NCBI RefSeq assembly: GCF_001602525.1 | Contig: NZ_LSYT01000001.1 | Location: 62,001-126,000, forward strand | Direction of reading: 5' to 3' | Source of the DNA: Flavobacterium chilense | Lineage (GTDB): Bacteria > Bacteroidota > Bacteroidia > Flavobacteriales > Flavobacteriaceae | Length of the DNA: 64,000 nucleotides | Shown here: positions 41,272-48,469 of the stretch, piece by piece | How the letters are laid out: the number at the start of each line of letters is the position of its first letter | Position numbering within the stretch: the first letter of the stretch is position 1 | Program-made: the position numbers and the translations under genes | The notes under the pieces: model-generated | What the model saw: the letters and a program-made list of their open reading frames with translations, nothing else | The model's database searches: none | What the model was told of the DNA's origin: nothing

Positions 41272-42090
41272 ATGAATAAGACCGTATTAATAACAGGAGC
41301 CAGCAGTGGCATTGGTAAAGCAACAGCGCTATTTTTTGCAGAACAGGGCTGGAACGTTATTGCCACAATGAGAACACCCGAAAAAGAAACCGAACTAACC
41401 GTATTAGATAATGTGTGGGTAGCTTCGCTGGACGTTTTAAATCCCGAAAGTATTGAGAAAACAGTACGTGAAGGTATTGAACGTTTTGGAAAAATAGATG
41501 TTTTGGTCAATAACGCCGGATATGGAGCCTATGGCCCGTTAGAAGTGTTTGAAAGAGAAAGCATTATTCGTCAGTTCAATACCAATGTGATTGGTTTATT
41601 GGATGTTACTAAAGAAGTATTGCCGCATTTTAGAAAAAATAAAGATGGAATCATTATCAACATTTCTTCTATGGGCGGACGATTGACTTTTCCTTTTGGC
41701 GCTTTGTATCACGGAACCAAATTTGCAGTTGAAGGAATTTCGGAGTCGCTTAATTTTGAAGTAGCAGCATTTGGCGGAAAAGTCAAAATTGTCGAACCAG
41801 GCGCAACAGCTACTGATTTTGCAGGACGCTCTTTTGATTTTAAAAACGATGAAAACCTAACTGAATATCAGGGCTTGATGGATAACTTAATGAGTTTGAT
41901 TCAGAGTCTTGGTGCAAACAGTTTTCCGGCGCGCGTAGTAGCCGCAAAAATTTACGAAGCCGCTACAGATGGTACAGATCGTTTAAGATATGCCGCAACG
42001 CCTGATGCCGCAGCTTTGCTGGAAAAAAGAGAAAAAGAAAGTGATGCTGTTTTTATTGCTGATATGAAAAAACAATTCGGATTATCATAA
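41272..42090 (+). CDS. SDR-family oxidoreductase
   Basis: 272 residues from ATG 41272, which begins MNKTVLITGASSGIG; the longer frame from 41233 adds 13 residues upstream of the Rossmann strand. Motifs: TGASSGIG (nucleotide loop), NNAG, Ser in NISSMGG, and YHGTK as the catalytic Tyr-Lys pair, then VEPGATATDF. Substrate unknown. It converges with, and is clearly related to, the SDR at 42189-43016 (same MSKT/MNKT-x-x-ITGASSGIG start and GYG motifs), so the two look like diverged duplicates that now lie tail to tail around one terminator. An AraC regulator is nearby. Confidence 0.88.
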   Translation: MNKTVLITGASSGIGKATALFFAEQGWNVIATMRTPEKETELTVLDNVWVASLDVLNPESIEKTVREGIERFGKIDVLVNNAGYGAYGPLEVFERESIIRQFNTNVIGLLDVTKEVLPHFRKNKDGIIINISSMGGRLTFPFGALYHGTKFAVEGISESLNFEVAAFGGKVKIVEPGATATDFAGRSFDFKNDENLTEYQGLMDNLMSLIQSLGANSFPARVVAAKIYEAATDGTDRLRYAATPDAAALLEKREKESDAVFIADMKKQFGLS

Positions 42091-42141
42091 AGTGTCACGG
42101 GAGAAAATAACAACCTGTTTCTTGTAACGAGATCATAAACT

Positions 42142-42173
42142 AAAGAGAAAAAAGCAAATGCCTTTTTCTCTTT
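42142..42173. terminator. Bidirectional terminator between two SDR genes
   Basis: AAAGAGAAAAA...GC and GC...TTTTTCTCTTT form a long stem with loop AAAT, flanked by A/T-rich sequence on both sides. It lies between two converging genes that end at 42090 and 42189. Confidence 0.8.
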
Positions 42174-42188
42174 ATTGTTTTTAGGGAT

Positions 42189-43016
42189 TTAGTTTTCAGG
42201 AACAAAAGTGCTTCTGAGTACGTTCATATAGTTTTCATCTGTTCCGCCGTTTCGAATATCGATTAAAGGCTGTAAATCGGCACCTACAACATAACGCAAT
42301 ACATTTGTATCATCTGTAGCGGCCTTGAAGATAGTAGCTGCCACATCATTTGCTGTTGATCCGCCACCACTATAAATACCTTTAAAAACAGCCTCCATTT
42401 TTTGCAGGTAATCCGCATAATCTGTCAGCGCTTCATCTGTTGCAAAGTTGGCCTTTGTAGTTTGTTCGAAATTCGTACTGATATTGCCCGGTTCGATAAT
42501 TTTTACTTTGATGTTTTGTGATGCCAGTTCAAACGAAAGCGATTCGCAGAAGCCTTCCAAAGCAAATTTAGATGCGGCATAAATAGATACCAACGGAACG
42601 GTTACACGACCAACACCAGATGTAATGGTAATAATTGTGCCCTTTTGCTGTTGGCGAAAATGAGGCAGTAATGCTCTGGTGATTTCCATTGCACCAAAAA
42701 GATTTACAGAAAACTGACGTTGAATCTGCTCATAAGTAGTGGCTTCAAACAAACCATGCTGTCCGTAACCTGCATTGTTTAGCAAAGCATCAATACTTCC
42801 GAATTTAGAAAGAACAGCTTTAATGACGTTGTTAAAGGTTTTAGGCTGTTCGACATCCAGTTTTAACACCAGCATATTTTCGCTGTTTTTCAATACATCT
42901 TGTTTTTCAGGATGACGCATCGTAGCGACTACATTCCAGCCTTGTCCTGCAAAATATAAAGCCGTAGCTTGTCCGATACCGGAAGATGCTCCGGTGATAA
43001 AAATGGTTTTGCTCAT
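42189..43016 (-). CDS. SDR-family oxidoreductase (related to the converging SDR)
   Basis: 275 residues from ATG 43014-43016; the frame upstream to 43079 lacks similarity to the family and was trimmed. Classical SDR: TGASSGIGQATA (NAD(P) loop), NNAGYGQHG, Ser in TITSGVG, YAASK as the catalytic pair, and IEPGNISTNF. It shares the same start, motif spacing and C-terminal ATD-x-LRYV pattern with the plus-strand SDR 100 bp away. Substrate unknown. The AraC regulator starts 180 bp further along on the same strand and is the obvious candidate regulator. Confidence 0.88.
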   Translation of the reverse strand: MSKTIFITGASSGIGQATALYFAGQGWNVVATMRHPEKQDVLKNSENMLVLKLDVEQPKTFNNVIKAVLSKFGSIDALLNNAGYGQHGLFEATTYEQIQRQFSVNLFGAMEITRALLPHFRQQQKGTIITITSGVGRVTVPLVSIYAASKFALEGFCESLSFELASQNIKVKIIEPGNISTNFEQTTKANFATDEALTDYADYLQKMEAVFKGIYSGGGSTANDVAATIFKAATDDTNVLRYVVGADLQPLIDIRNGGTDENYMNVLRSTFVPEN

Positions 43017-43195
43017 TGTTTTATTTTTAGAGTTAAAAAAATAGGAGTTAAATAAGTGATTTCTTTTTATGACAGCCAATCCTGCATTGTTTCAGTTTAG
43101 GAAGTATTCCGGTTTTTTATGACAAAAGAATGCCTGGCTCTTCCGGTTGGTACAGAAGTGCCTGTTTTTAAAACAGTCTTATTGATCTTTAAATT

Positions 43196-43990
43196 TTAAT
43201 GGTAAATACCGGATGGACTTATGCCAAATTTGTTTTTGAAAGCAAATGAAAAATGAGATAAGGTTTCAAATCCCACTTCCAGATACACATCTTTGGGTTT
43301 CATTTTTTTATTGAAAAGTAAGTAATATGCTTCTTCCAGTCTTTTTTGCTGCAACCATTTGTTAGGCGATGTCTGAAAAAGTTTTTCGAAATCTCTTTTA
43401 AAACTGGCCAGACTTCTGCCGGTAAGAAAAGCAAACTGTGTTAAAGGCACATTAAACCTGAAATTGGTATTCATAAAAGCTTCGAGATTGATTTTTCCCG
43501 GCATTGCAAAATGAAACAGGACATTTTTCAAAGCCTTATCATTTCGCAACAAAAGATAAATCATTTCTTTCTTTTTAATCTCAGCCAGTTCGGCACTGAT
43601 TTTATTTCCAAACCAGGATTCAAGTCCTTTAAAACAGGACGTAATCAGTTCGTCAGGTTCCAGTTTAAACAAACTTTCTTTTGGATTTTTCTCGGATGAA
43701 ATTTCCTGTTGTTGGGCAAATTCCTTGAGGAGGTCTTCATCCAGTATAATCGAAATGGCTTCAAAAGCTTCATCTTTTGGCGGATATTTCACAAAACGGA
43801 CTAAAGCATTTTTCCGGAAAAGTACCACATCACCTTTATGATAATAATGTTTGGTGTTACCATCATAAGCTTCAATTTCGCCCGAAACAATAAACGAAAT
43901 ACCGTGCTCTTTTATGAATTGCTCACCCGATTTACTGCTCTTAGAATAGCAGGCTCTTTGAATGCCGTGTATATCTTCTATTTGTTTCAT
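43196..43990 (-). CDS. AraC-family transcriptional regulator
   Basis: 264 residues from ATG 43988-43990. An upstream ATG at 44011 would overlap the end of the preceding gene and was not preferred. Residues 10-150 resemble a cupin-type ligand/sensor domain (FIVSGEIEAYDGNTKHYYHKGD). The double HTH is at 165-264, with NVPLTQFAFLTGRSLASFKRDFEKLFQTSPNKWL as first and KPKDVYLEVGFETLSHFSFAFKNKFG as second helix-turn-helix. It lies 5 bp after the metallohydrolase gene, and its probable targets are the neighbouring SDR genes. Confidence 0.9.
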   Translation of the reverse strand: MKQIEDIHGIQRACYSKSSKSGEQFIKEHGISFIVSGEIEAYDGNTKHYYHKGDVVLFRKNALVRFVKYPPKDEAFEAISIILDEDLLKEFAQQQEISSEKNPKESLFKLEPDELITSCFKGLESWFGNKISAELAEIKKKEMIYLLLRNDKALKNVLFHFAMPGKINLEAFMNTNFRFNVPLTQFAFLTGRSLASFKRDFEKLFQTSPNKWLQQKRLEEAYYLLFNKKMKPKDVYLEVGFETLSHFSFAFKNKFGISPSGIYH

Positions 43991-43995
43991 CGCTT

Positions 43996-45120
43996 TTATT
44001 TTTTCCACCAATAAACCGGCTTTGTGTCCAGATTGTTGAGGTTGACAATTTCGCCAATTAAGGGAGTGATTAAAGACTGATTTTGTTTTAAAGCTTCGTT
44101 TGAAACCCGTTCCAAAGGTTCGTACCAGGAATGATTTGCCAGTACAAATTTTGATGAATGAACCGGAAATAAAACGGCTGCTTTTAGATCTTTTGCTGCC
44201 TGAACCACTTCTTCGGGCATCATATGAATGTATTTCCAGCTCAGATCGTATTGTCCGTTTTCCAGAATTGCCAGATCAAAAGGTCCAAGTTTTTCTCCAA
44301 TTTCTTTAAAATGAGTATCGTAACCACTATCACCGCCAAAATACAATTTTTTCGAAGGCGTTTGTAATACATAAGATGTCCAAAGTGTATTGGCAGACCA
44401 GATACTGCGTCCTGAAAAATGTCGGGCAGGCGTTACGGTAACTTTAAAACCAGCACCTAAATCAATTTCTTCCCACCAGTCTTTTTCTATGATCTGATCG
44501 GGTGTATAACCCCAATATTCCAGATGCGAACCAACACCCAAACCTACAATTACCTTACTTACTTTGGTCTGTAAAGTTTTCAGGGTTTTATAATCCATAT
44601 GATCGTAATGATCATGCGAAATGAAGAGGTAATCAATATTTGGAAGCGCTTCGGCAGTTGTAATATCTGAACCTTTAAAGGCTTTTCCGCCGCCGGGAAT
44701 CGGAGATGCGCTTCCGCTTAACACAGGATCGACCAGAATATTTTTACCATCAATACGAATAAAATAGGAGGAATGCCCGAGCCAGATTAAACTGTTTTCC
44801 TGTTCTGAAATGGTATTCCAATTGATTTTTACCGAAGGAATAGCCTGATTTGGCGCGCTTTCTTTCGATTTATTAAACAAATAATCGTAGAGTGCTACAC
44901 GCAGACTTTGAGTGAGCTGCGGTGTATTATTGGTATTTCGAAACTTACCGTTCTTAAATTGTGCCGATTGTTTTATGCGTTCCAGTTTTTCACCGGATGG
45001 TCTTTTGCCAAATTGTGGATGCATCATATAAAGTGTTATAATACCAATGAGGATCACAAATGCCAGGGTTACCCGTTTTAAAAACTGAAGTAAGCGTTGC
45101 CATTTTTTAGTTTGTGTCAT
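43996..45120 (-). CDS. Metallo-beta-lactamase-fold hydrolase, membrane-anchored (RomA/NAPE-PLD-like)
   Basis: 374 residues. An N-terminal membrane anchor spans about residues 15-33 (VTLAFVILIGIITLYMM). The hydrolase domain has LIWLGHSSYFIRIDGKNILVDPV, the zinc motif HDHYDHMD, TPARHFSGRS, YFGGDSGYD and FPVHSSKF. The pattern is of the family with N-acyl phosphatidylethanolamine phospholipase D and outer-membrane-linked RomA. Such enzymes act on phospholipid or lactone-type substrates. It precedes the AraC regulator by 5 bp, so both are co-transcribed. Confidence 0.88.
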   Translation of the reverse strand: MTQTKKWQRLLQFLKRVTLAFVILIGIITLYMMHPQFGKRPSGEKLERIKQSAQFKNGKFRNTNNTPQLTQSLRVALYDYLFNKSKESAPNQAIPSVKINWNTISEQENSLIWLGHSSYFIRIDGKNILVDPVLSGSASPIPGGGKAFKGSDITTAEALPNIDYLFISHDHYDHMDYKTLKTLQTKVSKVIVGLGVGSHLEYWGYTPDQIIEKDWWEEIDLGAGFKVTVTPARHFSGRSIWSANTLWTSYVLQTPSKKLYFGGDSGYDTHFKEIGEKLGPFDLAILENGQYDLSWKYIHMMPEEVVQAAKDLKAAVLFPVHSSKFVLANHSWYEPLERVSNEALKQNQSLITPLIGEIVNLNNLDTKPVYWWKK

Positions 45121-45251
45121 CTTTGATTCTTTTACACCACAAAATTAGGATAGAAAACAAATGCTCACTTGTCTGAAAAGCTCAAATTTGGTTGCGTGTA
45201 AAGCTCAGGAGAAACAATATCTTTTTGAAGAAGTTATTGCTGTATGTTCTT

Positions 45252-47243
45252 TTATCTCAGTTCTTTCAGGATTTTAGCGACCTCAATAATTTCACTTTGC
45301 AAAATATTTATTTTGGCTACGGTTTCGGTATTAAATTGTCCAAGTTTAGCTTCTTTCTCAATAATAGATAAATAATTGCTTAGATCTTTTAGCATAAAGA
45401 TATCCAGACTGGATTTCATATTATGCGAAAGTCTCATTACTTTATCATGGTCATTGGTATGAATGGCTTCGTTTAATTGCGTAACCTCATTCGGGATTTT
45501 TTCTAAAAACAAGTCAATCATATCTTGTATAAAATCAGGATCATCGCACGATACTTCATTTAAAAAAGAAAGATCTATTTTTCTTTCATGAACAGGATTC
45601 TTTTTTTTGGTCATTACTGTTTTTATAGTGTCCAGTAATACAGTCTGTTTAAAAGGTTTTGGCACATAACCATTCATGCCTTCCTGATAACAGCGTTCCT
45701 GTTCGCCCACTAGAGAATGTGCAGTCATGGCTATAATCGGAATACTTAATTTTAACTGATTTCTAATATAACGGGTGGTTTGATATCCGTCTTTAACAGG
45801 CATCTGAAGATCCATTAGTACCAGATCGTAGTTGTTTTTTGATAAAAGTTCTATTCCGGCTTCACCATTTTCTGCAATATCCAGTTCAAAACCAAAATTA
45901 GAGATAACATTCTTTACCAGTTTCTGGTTTAAAACATTGTCTTCACAAAGTAATATTTTAAGTTTTCCTAAATTATATCCTGCCAGAGGTTTGGTTTCTA
46001 CCTCAATATGATTTGTTTTTTTATAAGTAAGCACAAAGAAAAACTCAGAACCGCGTCCTGTTTTGCTTTTTACATGAATTTCTCCATTTTGCAATTCAAC
46101 GAGCTGTTTTACAATATTAAGCCCAAGTCCTGTACCGCCAAATTTTCTTGTCGTACTTTCTTCTGCTTGTGTAAATCGTTCAAAAATGGTTTCAAGTTTA
46201 TCTTCAGGAATTCCTATTCCTGTATCTTTTACTGAAAATTTAAGCGAATAGTCATCAGCAGTTTCGGCTACTTTTTTAACGGAAACAGTTACTTCTCCTT
46301 CTTCGGTAAATTTTAAAGCATTTCCCGTAAGGTTAACCAGTATTTGATTTAATCTTCCCTGATCGCCAATTACGATTTCAGGCATTTCGGCATCCAGAAA
46401 CAAATTGAATTCAACATCTTTAGGAACTTTGACTTTTAGTAAGTCATAAACATGTTTAAGGGTATTTTTTAAATGAAACGGATGTGCATCGATAATCAAA
46501 TTGCCCGATTCGATTTTCGAAAGGTCAAGAATATCATTAATGATCAAAAGCAGGTTTTCTTCGGCAATTTGTACACTGTCGATATAATCACGCTGTACAT
46601 CATCCAGTCTTGTCTGTGCAAGAAGATCTGTAAAACCAATTATCGCATTCAAAGGTGTTCTGATTTCATGACTCATATTGGCCAGAAAACTGTCTTTGGC
46701 AAATACGGCACGCTCGGCAATTTTTTTCTGAGCAGACAGTTCGATATTTTTTGTTCTTAATTCTAATTGATTTATAACGTGTCTTGCTACAATAGAAAGG
46801 GCATTTCGCTGATTTTCATCGAGTTTTTTAGAAACATGATCAATTGCACAAATGGTTCCTATATTATAACCATCTGGTGTAGTAAGCGGAATTCCGGCAT
46901 AGAATCTCACTTTAAATCCGTCTACAACATTAGGATCATCTTTAAACCGTTCGTTTAAGTACGTATCGACTATTTCGACCATTTCCGATTCCATAATTGT
47001 ATATCGGCAAAAACTAATTTCGCGTGGTACTTCAGATACTCCAATTCCAATTTCAGATTTAAACCATTGCCTGTTTTCATCTATAAACGAAATATGGGCG
47101 ATAGGCACAGAGCAGATATACGAAACAAGTTTTGTAGCATCATCAAACGCATGTTCAGGAAGGGTATCAAGAATATTATAACGTTTTAATGCTGCCAGGC
47201 GATCGAGTTCGCTGTGTGGTATAGGCTGTTCCGGATTATTCAT
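45252..47243 (-). CDS. Hybrid histidine kinase (GAF, kinase, receiver, Hpt)
   Basis: 663 residues, no membrane span, probably cytoplasmic. Order: a GAF domain at about 20-165 (DDATKLVSYICSVPIAHISF, FYAGIPLTTPDGYNIGTIC); HisKA with the phospho-acceptor in MSHEIRTPLNAI near 191; HATPase with TGNALKF, DTGIGIP and FGGTGLGL; receiver with phospho-Asp near 479 (LVLMDLQMPVKDG); and an Hpt domain from about 570 to the end with the phospho-His in LSHNMKSS near 607. Signals enter through the GAF domain and a soluble phosphorelay leaves via Hpt. No response regulator with a DNA-binding output is adjacent. The input ligand is unknown. Confidence 0.93.
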   Translation of the reverse strand: MNNPEQPIPHSELDRLAALKRYNILDTLPEHAFDDATKLVSYICSVPIAHISFIDENRQWFKSEIGIGVSEVPREISFCRYTIMESEMVEIVDTYLNERFKDDPNVVDGFKVRFYAGIPLTTPDGYNIGTICAIDHVSKKLDENQRNALSIVARHVINQLELRTKNIELSAQKKIAERAVFAKDSFLANMSHEIRTPLNAIIGFTDLLAQTRLDDVQRDYIDSVQIAEENLLLIINDILDLSKIESGNLIIDAHPFHLKNTLKHVYDLLKVKVPKDVEFNLFLDAEMPEIVIGDQGRLNQILVNLTGNALKFTEEGEVTVSVKKVAETADDYSLKFSVKDTGIGIPEDKLETIFERFTQAEESTTRKFGGTGLGLNIVKQLVELQNGEIHVKSKTGRGSEFFFVLTYKKTNHIEVETKPLAGYNLGKLKILLCEDNVLNQKLVKNVISNFGFELDIAENGEAGIELLSKNNYDLVLMDLQMPVKDGYQTTRYIRNQLKLSIPIIAMTAHSLVGEQERCYQEGMNGYVPKPFKQTVLLDTIKTVMTKKKNPVHERKIDLSFLNEVSCDDPDFIQDMIDLFLEKIPNEVTQLNEAIHTNDHDKVMRLSHNMKSSLDIFMLKDLSNYLSIIEKEAKLGQFNTETVAKINILQSEIIEVAKILKELR

Positions 47244-47458
47244 TGTAATTTGGGGTAAAATGCAAAAGTATGAATAATAACATATAAACGTTTGTTAAAT
47301 GTATGACAAGCCTGATTCTGTTGATCTGAGAGCAGGAATTTACTTTTTATGTCATTATTTTACGATATTTTTGTTATACATTTTATCACATGGAAATGAA
47401 CTGCGATAAAAAGCCCCAAATATTTCATAAACAAAAGATTAATAAAGAAAGTAAAACG

Positions 47459-48382
47459 ATGCAGACGATATTAGGTGCCAACGGACAAATTGGCGAAGAA
47501 CTGGCGAGAGAATTAAAACGAAATTACACCTCGGATATTCGCATTGTAAGCAGGAAAGCAAAGAAAGTAAACGATACCGATACGATTTTTTCTGCTGATT
47601 TATCTATTAAAGAACAAGCGATCGAGGCTGTAAAAGGAAGTGAAATAGCTTATTTTACATTAGGTCTTCCGATGGATTCTGATTTATGGGAAAAACAATT
47701 TTTACTTATTACCCAAAATGTTATTGATGCCTGTAAAATCAATAAAACAAAGCTGGTGTTTTTTGATAATACTTATATGTATCCGCAGACTGACGAAATA
47801 TTGACAGAGAAAACTCATTTTGCTCCCGTAGGAAGAAAAGGAAAGGTAAGGGCAGAAATGGCAGAAATGCTTTTAAAAGAAATGAAAACCGGAGCAATTG
47901 AAGCCGTTATTTGCCGTGCACCTGAATTTTATGGTCCTGGTAAAACGCAGAGTATCACCAATACTTTGATTTTTAATAATATAAAAGAAAATAAAAAATT
48001 AAAAGTGCCTTTGAGTGATGCTAAATTAAGAAGTTTAATCTGGACACCGGATGCGAGTCGTGCAACTGCTTTAATTGGGAATACGCCGGATGCTTTTGGT
48101 CAAACATGGCATTTGCCTATTGACGATCATAAACTGACTTATAAAGGGTTTATCGCTATGGCATCTGAAGTGTATGGGAAACCGTTAGCCTATTCTATTA
48201 TTTCCGGATTTATGTTTAAAATTGGCGCAATATTCAATAAAAGAGTAAAGGAACTGCAGGAATTATTGCCAAGATATCAGCATGATAATTTATTTGATGA
48301 TGCTAAATTTAAAAAACGTTTTTCTGGTTTTAAGATTACAACCTATAAACAAGGAATGGAACTGATAAAAAGCGAGTCATAA
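47459..48382 (+). CDS. NAD-dependent epimerase/reductase family protein
   Basis: 307 residues from ATG 47459; a longer frame from 47390 was trimmed. GANGQIGEELAREL is a Rossmann NAD(P)-binding loop for an atypical extended SDR. YFTLGLP, FDNTYMYP and VICRAPEFYGPG follow in the order usual for the epimerase/NmrA-like group. The Tyr-x-x-x-Lys pair is not evident, so it may be a binding protein or a reductase with altered catalysis. It converges with the YdiJ-like gene across a shared hairpin. Confidence 0.8.
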   Translation: MQTILGANGQIGEELARELKRNYTSDIRIVSRKAKKVNDTDTIFSADLSIKEQAIEAVKGSEIAYFTLGLPMDSDLWEKQFLLITQNVIDACKINKTKLVFFDNTYMYPQTDEILTEKTHFAPVGRKGKVRAEMAEMLLKEMKTGAIEAVICRAPEFYGPGKTQSITNTLIFNNIKENKKLKVPLSDAKLRSLIWTPDASRATALIGNTPDAFGQTWHLPIDDHKLTYKGFIAMASEVYGKPLAYSIISGFMFKIGAIFNKRVKELQELLPRYQHDNLFDDAKFKKRFSGFKITTYKQGMELIKSES

Positions 48383-48398
48383 GAATGAGTTAAGACAA

Positions 48399-48431
48399 AC
48401 AGATTGACAGATAAAATTGCTGTCAATCTGT
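48399..48431. terminator. Hairpin between converging genes
   Basis: ACAGATTGACAG (48399-48410) and CTGTCAATCTGT (48420-48431) form a perfect 12-bp stem with a 9-nt loop. It lies between a plus-strand gene ending at 48382 and the minus-strand gene ending at 48470, and probably serves both, although T tracts are weak. Confidence 0.65.
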
Positions 48432-48469
48432 TCTGAAACAACTTATTATATTGCTGTATCTCTTGAATT

